A stretch of DNA of 64,000 nt, from the NCBI GenBank assembly GCA_016709025.1, contig JADJEQ010000001.1, positions 1 through 64,000 of the forward strand. Reading direction: 5' to 3'. The notes under the pieces were generated by a model. The model did no database searches. It had not been told where the DNA came from and saw only the letters and a list, made by a program, of their open reading frames with translations. The stretch is from Bacteroidales bacterium. Its GTDB lineage: Bacteria; Bacteroidota; Bacteroidia; Bacteroidales; Lentimicrobiaceae. Shown here in pieces: positions 1-8,565 of the stretch; the stretch's first letter is position 1; every line of letters begins with the position of its first letter. The translations under genes were made by a program, and so were the position numbers.

Positions 1-967
1 TCTACCAGAAATGCAGCCAACCCTGCTGCCGAACCTGAATGCTGGTTCCGGGAAACATTTACAGCAACTGTTGCATTATTCGTATTAAGACTTTGTCTTT
101 TTTACATATATGCCCGCAAGAAGAGGATTTGTGATTGTTCCGCCATTCAGTATATATGAGCTGTGATCTGCATTGGAATTATACCATCATAGTTATTCGC
201 AAAAACACCATAATCACAGTTAATGAAGGTATTGGTCTACGATTGCCAACCGGGTGGTAGTCGGGTTGTTCCCAAGGTTGATACCAGCCATGGCACCGGT
301 TACTGTGTTATTTGAAACTAACACACTTGCTGCCTGCCCGATAGAACTTATCTCAATACCACTATTAATAGTAGAACCCGAAACAGAAGTAACTGTGTTT
401 CCAGTAATTGAAACCGAGTTGCTGAACCATAGGCCAGGTTGTTCCAGATACCAATCTTAAATGACTGAATTACATTTCCAGACCACAGACCGGATTTACA
501 CCCTGGATTCCTTTCCTGACATTGGTCATATGGTTGTTAGTAATATCTGCATAGGTATTGTTACCGGTATAAACTCCGATACCAAAGCCTGCTGCAGGAC
601 TTATATTATCGATTTTATTGTCATGAATAACATTGCCTGAGGTCATTGAACCGCATCGTCTGCCAAAATAACACCAACTGTGGCTATGTTCCGGATTATA
701 TTATTTTGATCAAGCATTAGCCTGACCAGTAAAATCAACAATACCCATACTGACATTGTAATCGCCAGTGCCACCAAAAGATGGATTATCACCATCTAAT
801 GTAAGACCATCAATTACAACATTATCAGATGTAAGTAAGATTAACTGTGAAGACCAATCTGTCGGACTGTTTGTAGCCGGGTTTTTATTGCCTCTGCAAC
901 ACGGGACCCTCCATTGGGAGAAATACCTGCATTAGGCCCATTAATGGTCAAAGATTTATTGACAACA
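1..967. repeat. Duplicated ~1 kb segment, copy 1 (indel-rich)
   Basis: Bases 1-967 match 3738-4735 almost base for base. Copy 1 is ~30 bp shorter, mainly from one deletion near 500 (the bases between CAGACCGGATTTACA and CCCTGGATTCC), and carries many one-base insertions or losses. Substitutions are few. The left end is the window edge, so the repeat may extend further. Confidence 0.9.
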
Positions 968-1164
968 GTTGGGTGTGCCTCCTGAAATGGTTACAGCAAT
1001 CTATCCGGTTGTCGGTCCGCAATATATATGAGCAGGTATTGCAGATACGATTGAGATCGGACTCGAACAGGCTACAGACGGCTGGAATCCGTTATTCGGA
1101 TTTCCATCATCCGTTCCTGAAATTAAAAATGGCGTGTAGGCCACAGTGCCACAGAACATGCCGG

Positions 1165-1368
1165 CTACAGTAGCCGGGTCGGATTTGTGCCATACCAGTT
1201 ACAGGTTGCATTGACATTAGTCACTGATGTGGTGGCGTTTCTGATCATGGACCACATTGCCGGTAATGCTGTTGTTGTGGATTCCACCTGTAGGACCAGC
1301 CTCGGGGCCGGTAAAGCTGCCGCGGATTCACTCGAAACGGATTCCGGCAGAATAAGTTCCATTGCCAT
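1165..1368 (-). CDS. Short fragment of the giant gene ending in a CNWYGT turn
   Basis: Only the last third is convincing in frame: NATTSVTNVNATCNWYGTNP. The same ATCNW[YF]GT turn closes helices near 8150 and, with a shifted frame, near 5320. Between 968 and 1700 minus-strand helix words are visible but heavily interrupted. Confidence 0.35.
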   Translation of the reverse strand: MAMELILPESVSSESAAALPAPRLVLQVESTTTALPAMWSMIRNATTSVTNVNATCNWYGTNPTRLL

Positions 1369-1702
1369 TGTTGCTGATAAAGTTATTGGTAATGGTCACA
1401 TCATTGAGGGTAGCGGGATTGGTCGATGCACTGCCCGTGGTACGCGCCTTGACAAATAATCCGGCTCCGTCGTTGTTATTCAATCCGCAATTGGATATCG
1501 TAGAATTGGTTATGTCGATATTCGAATAAGCACCCCTTTTAAGTTGATGTCGAATCCTCCTCTGATTGTTTCCAGAAGCTACATTACCGCAGTTGGTAAC
1601 TGTAATATTATCAAACGTTGCGTTTTGAGTTTTTCAAAATACAGACCCTTGATTGTGTTATTATCAAAGGTTGTACCCGTTACTGTAACTCCAACCATTC
1701 CG

Positions 1703-2302
1703 TTATCGTTGCTTTACCCTTGCCGGAACTACACTGCTCGAGAAACCATAAAGATTACCGCTAATTGAACCTCCGTTAATACTAAGTGTCGCAACTTTGG
1801 CGCCCTGTTCAACCTGGAATCCATTACCGCTTGCTAACAACTCTGTATTTTCAACAGTAAGTCCTGTTATATCAGCACTATTATCGGCAAACATTGCAAA
1901 TTGATGAAGGCTGGATTTAACATTGGTCACATTAGCATTTGAAAATGCTATTGAAATAGATCCACGTGTGGCACTACTAACCGGGTTTGGCATGCCTTCC
2001 AGGTATATTACGATCGTTACGTCATTGGCTGCAATGGTCATGATATTACCGGTTGGTGATACAGAAGTGACTTTTGTGGTATATCCTGCGCCATTGACTG
2101 TAACTGATTTATTAACCAATACGGTTTCAGTAAATGTGCCAGCCTCAACATTAATTACATTTCCTGCGTAGCTGCAGCATTTACCGCAAGTTGAATGGTC
2201 ATCGCGCTCCTGTAGCAGGAGTGGAAACAAAAGTTCTGGAACTGTGATAGCGAACCAGTCCCGAAGCAGCATTATCAAGTGCATCATAAATATGGTCAGC
2301 AC
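1703..2302 (-). CDS. Fragment of the giant beta-helix gene with a clear opener
   Basis: 199 codons. Positions from ~2190 down read CCSYAGNVINVEAGTFTETV, then LVNKSVTVNGAGYTTKVTSV, then helix rungs (NVTNVKSSLHQFAM, ITGLTVENTELLASG, LSINGGSISGNLYGFSSSVV). The first ~35 codons are probably out of frame. The opener duplicates those at ~4770, ~5900 and ~7350, making this at least the fifth helix of the protein. Confidence 0.55.
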   Translation of the reverse strand: MLTIFMMHLIMLLRDWFAITVPELLFPLLLQERDDHSTCGKCCSYAGNVINVEAGTFTETVLVNKSVTVNGAGYTTKVTSVSPTGNIMTIAANDVTIVIYLEGMPNPVSSATRGSISIAFSNANVTNVKSSLHQFAMFADNSADITGLTVENTELLASGNGFQVEQGAKVATLSINGGSISGNLYGFSSSVVPARVKQR

Positions 2303-2715
2303 GACGGAAGTTTATTCGTTTCATCAAAAAGATCAGATGAAACCAGCATTGGATTAATTCCAAGATTCTCAATGTAATAAGTATCTCCTGCAAACTGATT
2401 GTTGCCACCACTGGTGACTATACCCGTAAGAACCTGAAGGTCCTTAGTATTGTCATTCGCGTCATCAAAATCATTGTTTGTAAGCAAAGCCTTGCCATTT
2501 GATTGAACAAGCATACCGATATTATTGCCATTCAGGATATTACCCGTAATATTAACAGGTAATTCGGCGGAAAAATCAGATCCGCTAATCCACTGGAATC
2601 CAATGTTAGCTCCTTTTATCGTGTTGCCGGAATAAGTCACAGAACTGCCGGGACCCGAGTGTGAAGTCACCCGGAACGCCCTCTGGAGATTTAGTGGGAG
2701 CATTTCCGGCAGCAA
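2296..2715 (-). CDS. Fragment of the giant beta-helix gene
   Basis: 139 codons: VTYSGNTIKGANIGFQWISG, NITGNILNGNNIGMLVQSNG, LLTNNDFDDANDN. This is the end of one helix, running into NNQFAGDTYYIENLGINP and a DxxNKLPSC tail. The next frame to the left carries the DHIYDALDNAASGLVRY form of the inter-helix module. Confidence 0.55.
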   Translation of the reverse strand: MLPEMLPLNLQRAFRVTSHSGPGSSVTYSGNTIKGANIGFQWISGSDFSAELPVNITGNILNGNNIGMLVQSNGKALLTNNDFDDANDNTKDLQVLTGIVTSGGNNQFAGDTYYIENLGINPMLVSSDLFDETNKLPSC

Positions 2716-2919
2716 GATTCAGGAATTGATTGCCACTTATAGTTATATTACTGCTATGGCCATGGCTGTTTTCCAATATCCTAAAACGACCTGCGGATTG
2801 GTGGATTGAGCATTCAGAATGTTTATCGCATTTCCAGTAATTTTGGAGTCCGTTCTACACAGCACCACCACTTGTACTTGATTGCATCCCCACCGATGAT
2901 GAATAATTGGCTCCATCGC

Positions 2920-3171
2920 TTATACCATCACCAGGAATATCGATAATATTATTGAGATTGTCTGGTTACTGCCATATGCAAAATGAATTCCTATATTCTG
3001 GTTCACATCTGCAGGTGCAACAGTAGTGTTTAAATCATTTGCAATTCGAATATGATTATTGTAAATTATTGTATTGTTATAATCAGTCGTACCATTATAG
3101 TACATACCGATTGCTCCGTCGAAATCAAATATTTCCAGATTAGAAATTGTCCAGTTTTGGTTATTTCCCAA
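2920..3171 (-). CDS. Fragment of the giant beta-helix gene
   Basis: 83 codons in helix frame: LGNNQNWTISNLEIFDFDGA, then IIYNNHIRIANDL and IGIHFAYGSNQT. It directly continues the 3223-3642 fragment after a frame change near 3180-3225 (QGPGDLPTANLEG can be read across the gap in a shifted frame). Confidence 0.5.
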   Translation of the reverse strand: MGNNQNWTISNLEIFDFDGAIGMYYNGTTDYNNTIIYNNHIRIANDLNTTVAPADVNQNIGIHFAYGSNQTISIILSIFLVMV

Positions 3172-3222
3172 CCAAAAATTAAGCGTTCCTTCCAGATTTG
3201 CTGTTGGTAGATCACCTGGGCC

Positions 3223-3642
3223 CTAGATGGTTGCATTTCCAAATCCTTCAGGAGCTGTGAAGGTAACACCCGTTAAACCAGCGGGTACAAGCACAGTGTA
3301 GTCATCATCATTTCCTGATACGCCATCATTACCCAAAGCCCATGAGGCTGCTGCATTGGTTTCAGTCCAGTCGAATGTTCCGTGAAGATTGATAGACCAA
3401 TTATTTGAAACAAGCTCTACAGCATTTAGAATGCGGGTATAGTCGTTGTTTGCAGCTGCAGGAGTTGATATATCAGTTACAAATGCGTTATTTGCTTTAA
3501 CAGTGACAAATCCAAGACTGGCCAGGTCAATTTTATGGTCGATCTTGTCTTCTGTGGAAAATAAATCAGTTAAAGTCATTGCGGACCCAAATTTTGTGTC
3601 AAAATTAACTGCCGTTGCATCAATGTTGCCTGCCAGGTACAT
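3223..3642 (-). CDS. Fragment of the giant gene: inter-helix module
   Basis: 139 codons beginning with IDATAVNFDTKFGSAMTLTD, then DKIDHKIDLASLGFVTVKAN, NAFVTDIST, then WSINLHGTFDWTET and TFTAPEGFGNATI. The first half matches the module at ~6080 and a shorter one at ~2300, showing a repeated non-helical unit between beta-helices. Frameshift-bounded. Confidence 0.55.
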   Translation of the reverse strand: MYLAGNIDATAVNFDTKFGSAMTLTDLFSTEDKIDHKIDLASLGFVTVKANNAFVTDISTPAAANNDYTRILNAVELVSNNWSINLHGTFDWTETNAAASWALGNDGVSGNDDDYTVLVPAGLTGVTFTAPEGFGNATI

Positions 3643-4447
3643 CTATTCCGTTTGTTCTTAAAACAAAATACTTCGGTGCACTGGTAACTGTTGCCTGTGG
3701 CGTTGTTCCGCTAAAACTTATAGAAGCATCTTTACCTTCTACCAGAAATGCAGCCAACCCTGCTGCCGAACCTGAAATGCTGGTTCCGGAAACATTTACA
3801 GCAACTGTTGCATTATTCGTATTAAGACTGTTGTCTTTTACATATATGCCCGCAAGAAGAGGATTTGTGATTGTTCCGCCATTCAGTATATATGAGCTGT
3901 GATCTGCATTGGAATTATACCCATCATAGTTATTCGCAAAAACACCATAATCACAGTTAATGAAGGTATTTGCTCCGATTGCCAACGGGGTGGTCGCCGG
4001 GTTGTTCCAAAGGTTGATACCAGCCATGGCACCGGTTACTGTGTTATTTGAAACTAACACACTTGCTGTCTGCCCGATAGAACTTATCTCAATACCACTA
4101 GTAATAGTAGAACCCGAAACAGAAGTAACTGTGTTTCCAGTAATTGAAACCGGAGTTGCTGAACCATAGGCCAGGTTGTTCCAGATACCAATCTTAAATG
4201 ACTGAATTACATTTCCAGACCAGACCGGATTTACATTACCGGTATTTGCCAGGTAATTATTCTCTCCACCCTGGATTCCTTTCCTGACATTGGTCATATG
4301 GTTGTTAGTAATATCTGCATAGGTATTGTTACCGGTATAAACTCCGATACCAAAGCCTGCTGCAGGACTTATATTATCGATTTTATTGTCATGAATAACA
4401 TTGCCTGAGGTCATTGAACCGGCATCGTCTGCAAAAAATAACACCAA
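3620..4447 (-). CDS. Longest open fragment of the frameshifted beta-helix region
   Basis: 275 codons of uninterrupted beta-helix (ASMTSGN-like start, DNKIDNIS, ADITNNHMTNVRKG, WSGNVIQSFKIGIWNN, VLVSNNTVTGAMAGINLWNN, GANTFINCDYGVF). It ends near ALYFVLRTNG-type sequence that leads into the inter-helix module. It lies almost wholly inside duplicated copy 2 (3738-4735); the equivalent bases of copy 1 (1-967) are broken into short frames by indels. This fragment is therefore the best template for the original sequence. Confidence 0.65.
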   Translation of the reverse strand: MVLFFADDAGSMTSGNVIHDNKIDNISPAAGFGIGVYTGNNTYADITNNHMTNVRKGIQGGENNYLANTGNVNPVWSGNVIQSFKIGIWNNLAYGSATPVSITGNTVTSVSGSTITSGIEISSIGQTASVLVSNNTVTGAMAGINLWNNPATTPLAIGANTFINCDYGVFANNYDGYNSNADHSSYILNGGTITNPLLAGIYVKDNSLNTNNATVAVNVSGTSISGSAAGLAAFLVEGKDASISFSGTTPQATVTSAPKYFVLRTNGIDVPGRQH

Positions 4448-4735
4448 CTGTGGCTATGTTCTGGATTATATTATTTTTGATCCAAACATTAGCCTGACCA
4501 GTAAAATCAACAATACCCATACTGACATTGTAATCGCCAGTGCCACCAAAAGATGGATTATCACCATCTAATGTAAGACCATCAATTACAACATTATCAG
4601 ATGTAATAAGATTAACTGCGAAGACCAATCTGCCGGACTGTTTGTAGCCGGTTTTATTATTGCCTCTGCAACACGGGACCCTCCATTGGAGAACCTGCAT
4701 TAGGCCCATTAATGGTCAAAGATTTATTGACAACA
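3738..4735. repeat. Duplicated ~1 kb segment, copy 2 (mostly in frame)
   Basis: Partner of the copy at 1-967, in direct orientation. It encodes an entire beta-helix opener plus helix on the minus strand. Similarity stops abruptly within the opener at GACAACA (967/4736), after which the two flanks differ completely. The duplicated unit is therefore a protein module, or the repeat is an assembly junction. Confidence 0.9.
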
Positions 4736-4869
4736 ATATTCTCAGCATACGTCCCAGCACAAGCATCAATAACATCAGTAACCACCGCCGCATTTATAGC
4801 ACTCTGGATGGTTGCATAGTGATCCTTGATCACCAATGAGCTATTCTTTAATGTCAGCAGGTATTTCAC
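4389..4869 (-). CDS. Fragments of the giant gene: SprB-to-helix junction and second GDNP module
   Basis: Two overlapping frames (4657-4869 and 4389-4709). The first reads KYLLTLKNSSLVI, YATIQSAINAAV, GTYAENIVVNKSLTINGPN. The second reads SDNVVIDGLTLDGDNPSFGG and VWIKNNIIQNIATVGVI. Together they are a complete opener plus first helix rungs, and lead into the 275-codon fragment 3620-4447 after one more frame change. Confidence 0.55.
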
Positions 4870-4885
4870 CTCGGATGTTATTGCA

Positions 4886-5381
4886 TCAGATGAGCCGTAA
4901 GTATCGGTAACGGTTATGGTATAGGAACCAGCAATCCAGACCTGTGATTAGATATGAATCATCGTTTGTTACAGTTGCTGATGTTCCACCCCAATCAATA
5001 ATATAATTTGGCGAACCACCACTGAAGTTGGGTAAAATGGAGCCTAGTTGTGCCACCACAATAGATATGGGTTGGCAATGATGAGGCAATTTCAACAGGT
5101 GTTCCACCGCATGAGCCTGTCGGTTGGAAGCCTGTACCTGCTGCGTCATCTCCTGAAGTTAACCAGGGTGAATAAACAATCAGTCCGGCTTTTGTTCCCC
5201 GCACTTCGTCTGCCAATACGCCTGGTGATGTTCCTCCAAACTGTACAGGAACCTGTGAAGCAGCAACCAGGCTCACCGGCCCCAGTTGCAAGGGTTGTAG
5301 GTGCTGAGGTACCATACCAGTTACAACTTCAAATCTCCACGGTAAATGAACCCGTATTGGCACCATGATAGTAAACCTCAC
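4886..5381 (-). CDS. SprB-like repeat region of the giant gene, two overlapping frames
   Basis: Two frames overlap here. The first carries VIYSPWL-like and GFQPTGSCGGTPVEIASS sequence. The second carries ILPNFSGGSPNYIIDWGG and DDSYLITGLD. Read together they form a SprB-type unit (C-x-G-G ... GGSPNYxIDWG ... SYxITGL-DAGSYTITVTD). The last part is restored only if one T is removed near 4942, where the minus strand reads GGATTGCTGG. SprB repeats are known from Bacteroidota adhesins moved or exported by T9SS; assignment here is by motif only. Confidence 0.55.
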
Positions 5382-5515
5382 TTATACCAGTTGCCATAGA
5401 AGCTATTATTTTCAATTGACAGATCTACCATCAATCCGCCAAGATCAAAATTGATCATCAGACCATGCGTAAAATTGCTCCGGAAAAGTTGTTGGATATA
5501 ATTCCACCACTGATA

Positions 5516-6091
5516 TTATTGCCCATCTGGGAAGCCAGTGCGGTTATTCTCAATAATGGAATTGGTAATGGTATAATCCTGAGCATTGTTAACATAAACG
5601 GCATTGCGCTGGTCAGCTACCCTGACCCTGTTCAGAGTATTACCGGTTTTAGAATTTCCGAAGGTAATCCCTTGGTTCTTTGTGCATGCATACCATGCAG
5701 TAAGATCAGCTCCGTAATCGCGGGTGACAGTCATATCCTGAACAAGAATGTCATTGGCATTCAGGAATAAACAGGCTGCGCTTCCGTTGTTGTTACCCGC
5801 ATAAGTGCCACGCAAATACGTAACATCAATGCCCGAGCCCAAGAGATGGATCCCGTTCTTATTTACGTCAACATCTTCGTTAAATGTACCCGGCCCGACA
5901 TTTACAGTACTATTGGGCACCACATTGATACCGCGCTGAATCCCGAGTGTATTGGTTGTCACGAAAACATTGCTGTATTTCCAGGTTACCAGACCTGTAT
6001 TTAAGGCATCCAATGCATGGTATACTTTATTTTCAATAGCTAAATTCTCAGGAATGCTTGCAGCAGCGCCTGTAAGGCCGTCGAAAGTCAC
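5516..6091 (-). CDS. Fragment of the giant beta-helix gene (module opener plus helix)
   Basis: 191 codons. It begins in the recurrent inter-helix module (VTFDGLTG, KVYHALDALNTGLVTWK, FVTTNT), then the opener IQRGINVVPNSTVNVGPGTF, ..EDVDVNKNGIHLLGSG, then turns (VQDMTVTRDYG, YTITNSIIENNRTG). This is the cleanest view of how the inter-helix module joins a new beta-helix. The frame breaks downstream near 5516, though helix words continue to ~5400. Confidence 0.6.
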   Translation of the reverse strand: MTFDGLTGAAASIPENLAIENKVYHALDALNTGLVTWKYSNVFVTTNTLGIQRGINVVPNSTVNVGPGTFNEDVDVNKNGIHLLGSGIDVTYLRGTYAGNNNGSAACLFLNANDILVQDMTVTRDYGADLTAWYACTKNQGITFGNSKTGNTLNRVRVADQRNAVYVNNAQDYTITNSIIENNRTGFPDGQ

Positions 6092-6682
6092 GGCCGTTGC
6101 GTCGATATCATATGTAATTGTTCAACCCACAGTAAATTGCCAGTCTGAAGTGTAAAGGCCAGGTTGCTTACCCCTGAAGGGTAAAGCGATTAAGGAGCAG
6201 CCAGCACATAGTCCATGCGCAGGCCTTTATCTCCTCCATTAACAGTGACACCTGAACCAATAGCCAGTTTTACATCGCTTAGCGGTTAACGGACTGGATT
6301 CCCCGTTACCCAGGCTGCGTCATCTTGTAGATATATTCACTGCCACCCGTTTTTAATCCGAAATAGCTGTTTCACTAATACTGGCGTGTGCACCACAGGT
6401 TCCGTTTCCAAACCGAGTATCCGGATCGGTATCCACATTTTTCATCATTATCCCAACATCCACATTGCTTATGCTGCCATCTGTAATTGTCGTAAATGAT
6501 CGAAATTAAGGTCATCCCCGAAATTATCCACATAAAATAACCAGTAACCATAACCCTTGTGGCGAGGTTCTATGCCTGAACCATCAATCGACAATCAATG
6601 AATATGTGACGTTCAGGAGTTGGCAACCTTTGGAAGATTTATCTGGCCTACGAAATTCTGAGAGCTCCTGAGACAGTTGACA

Positions 6683-6934
6683 TCATGATACCATACCATC
6701 CATCCACATCAGCGTTATTGTTGGCTGTAATAATATTATCGAGACCGTGTGGGTTGAAGCACTAAATAGATTGAACCAAATTCCCATCCAGTGGGCCTCG
6801 ACACTGTTGCCTGAAATTACCCGGTTTGAAGTAAAGGATTTGTTCTCAATACGCATTGAATACATGCTATATGCCATAGGTGGCATTCTTAATGACATTA
6901 TTGGTTTATGGCAGCGTACATACTGTGCTGACAA
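6683..6934 (-). CDS. Fragment of the giant beta-helix gene
   Basis: The middle of this 83-codon frame (IENKSFTSNRVISGNSVEAH, then WMGIWFNLF) has the strand-turn periodicity of the beta-helix. The outer parts are probably out of frame. The flanking stretch 6092-6682 has helix-like minus-strand words but is broken too often to give a reliable fragment. Confidence 0.35.
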   Translation of the reverse strand: MSAQYVRCHKPIMSLRMPPMAYSMYSMRIENKSFTSNRVISGNSVEAHWMGIWFNLFSASTHTVSIILLQPTITLMWMDGMVS

Positions 6935-6985
6935 CGTATCCCAATCACGGTAATATCGGATATTAGGTTATCATCTACAATGTTG

Positions 6986-7378
6986 TCATAAGTAAGTGGC
7001 ACCTGATGTGGTTGCGAAGAAGTTCGTAGCCTGTTGCAGCCTGATTCCATTACCGCAAAGATTAGTAACGATATTATTCTTCACCTTAACATTTGTCAAA
7101 CCGTTTGCATTGGCATATATAGCATTATAAGCATCATCCGATCCGCCTAATCCGACTCCACTTGGAGTGAGGGTCGGGTTATCGCCATCTACGAACCCAT
7201 CGATAGTTACATGGAAGCAGTGACAAAGGAACAGATAACCGGTCGTAGTATTGGTTGTTGGAGGTATTACGATCCTCGCTTCCTCTGACGCGGTATTTGG
7301 CGATATACCGTAGTTTGGTCCGCGTATATCGAGGGATTTACTGACAGTTACATATTCGGCATAGGTTCCAGCATCCAC
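6986..7378 (-). CDS. Fragment of the giant beta-helix gene (helix opener)
   Basis: 130 codons starting in the opener DAGTYAEYVTVSKSLDIRGPN and continuing to a DGDNPTL motif and helix turns (VKVKNNIVTNLCGNGI). The same opener plus GDNP arrangement recurs in the 4389-4869 fragments, so the protein carries at least two copies of this module. Frameshift-bounded at both ends. Confidence 0.55.
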   Translation of the reverse strand: MDAGTYAEYVTVSKSLDIRGPNYGISPNTASEEARIVIPPTTNTTTGYLFLCHCFHVTIDGFVDGDNPTLTPSGVGLGGSDDAYNAIYANANGLTNVKVKNNIVTNLCGNGIRLQQATNFFATTSGATYL

Positions 7379-7556
7379 TACAACTGCATAGCCATTCTGG
7401 GTTGAGGAGCACTGATGGCAGCCTGTATGGTAATATGGCTGCTACCCAATTGGCAGGAACCAATAGGTTCGGCTGTAAACATTTACAGGACCGGCTGGAA
7501 TAAGCACGGATTGTGTAAGGCACTGTTCACGTACCCATTATTGATAAAAGTAACTG

Positions 7557-8123
7557 TTACGTAAAGATTGCGGCCGAGAAACATAGTTCCAGCCACCCCG
7601 GAGTTACTGCTCCGGTAAGCGGGTTGGTGTTTGTGAGATAGGATGCATCTTCATCAATCACGGTACGATTTGCTGACCAGTTTGGGAACCTTACAAGATC
7701 AGGAACCCTTACCAGATAATCCTGCCAGTATTTACTTTTTACCAGATCGTTGTTACCAGCAGTTTTAAGATAAGTTTTGGTGGCGGGAATACCCTCAGTT
7801 GTGTAGTAATAGTATTCAGTGATTACATCGTCACCTAACGCAAGGGCTGCAGCCTGGATGGCAGCAGAATTACCACCAGCAAGCGCAATTGACAAAGCCT
7901 GGTAATAACCAGCAATGACCATCGGATCAGATGGGTTGCCAGCAATCGGGTTTAAAACCATATCATTGTCATCCACGGTGAACTGAACCAGAATGTTTTC
8001 AGAGGCTAACTCATGGGTAACACTGAGCGCAATAGGTTTGGCCGGGCCACCGGCACAGGCACCACTGAGATCGCTGGTGAACAGATATGGAATAACCACA
8101 ATAGGACCATTATTCTTAGGCAA
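7557..8123 (-). CDS. Fragment of the giant beta-helix gene (linker region)
   Basis: A 188-codon open fragment. It follows a DATCNWFGT turn that can be read just upstream (~8165-8150) in the same frame, then has PYLFTSDLSGACAGG, an Ala-rich helical stretch (GGNSAAIQAAALALGDD) and a Tyr-rich EYYYYTTEG motif. It looks like the inter-helix linker of the large protein. The start Met is arbitrary; the fragment is bounded on both sides by frameshifts. Confidence 0.55.
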   Translation of the reverse strand: MPKNNGPIVVIPYLFTSDLSGACAGGPAKPIALSVTHELASENILVQFTVDDNDMVLNPIAGNPSDPMVIAGYYQALSIALAGGNSAAIQAAALALGDDVITEYYYYTTEGIPATKTYLKTAGNNDLVKSKYWQDYLVRVPDLVRFPNWSANRTVIDEDASYLTNTNPLTGAVTPGWLELCFSAAIFT

Positions 8124-8565
8124 GATGGTTGGATATTCATTTGTGCCAAACCAATTGCAGGTGGCATCAAGCGTAGTACTTGTCCGGTTGTCAATAGCCC
8201 AGTCGGTTTTTGTGCCAGATAAATCATTGTTGTTGATGGTAACAGGCCATTATTAATAGGTCCCATTCAAAATCGTAATGTGGGAGGAGTTTGTACCCCA
8301 GTTATTACCTGTGAAAGATAGTGAGCCAGCACCTTCAATCACCCATCCTCTGGTAATGTTGATCGTATTATTACTGATCACCCTGGAGCCATTATAGATA
8401 TCTGGTTGGCGCAAGATTTTCAATAATATTATTGTCCATTACAATTCCAGTCATAGCATTTGCACTCCAAACAGTCGCCCTAGTAACTGGATCAGTTGAA
8501 ACACATATTCCCCAGAAAATTTGTTGTTTCTGATTTGAGCGTCAGACTGGAAAAGACCAAGAATA

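Larger units (their letters stand above)
1..8565 (-). pseudogene. Frameshift-riddled continuation of the giant beta-helix/SprB-like protein gene
   Basis: The minus strand keeps coding character throughout, but no frame stays open for more than ~275 codons. Consecutive fragments in different frames join into one modular protein: beta-helix openers (GTYAENIVVNKSLTING, GTFTETVLVNKSVTVNG, GTFNEDVDVNKNG, GTYAEYVTVSKSLDIRG), turns ending in ATCNWYGT or NNWGT, a SprB-like unit near 4870-5000, and modules of the form DATAV-x-F followed by a D-[KH]-[IVL]-x-H-x-[IL]-D / GLV-x-K / FVT pattern near 6080, 3600 and 2300. At least 15-20 frame changes are needed, against none in the adjoining 2 kb (8566-10566). 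This may be real decay or a low-quality contig stretch; a direct comparison of two internal copies favours error. The gene runs off the left edge, so the intact product would exceed 3500 aa. Confidence 0.7.

Noticed and set aside
3615..4169. Plus-strand frames of 69-95 codons in the giant gene
   Set aside because: Antisense to the clear beta-helix frame on the minus strand; repeated at 254-460 only because the DNA is duplicated.
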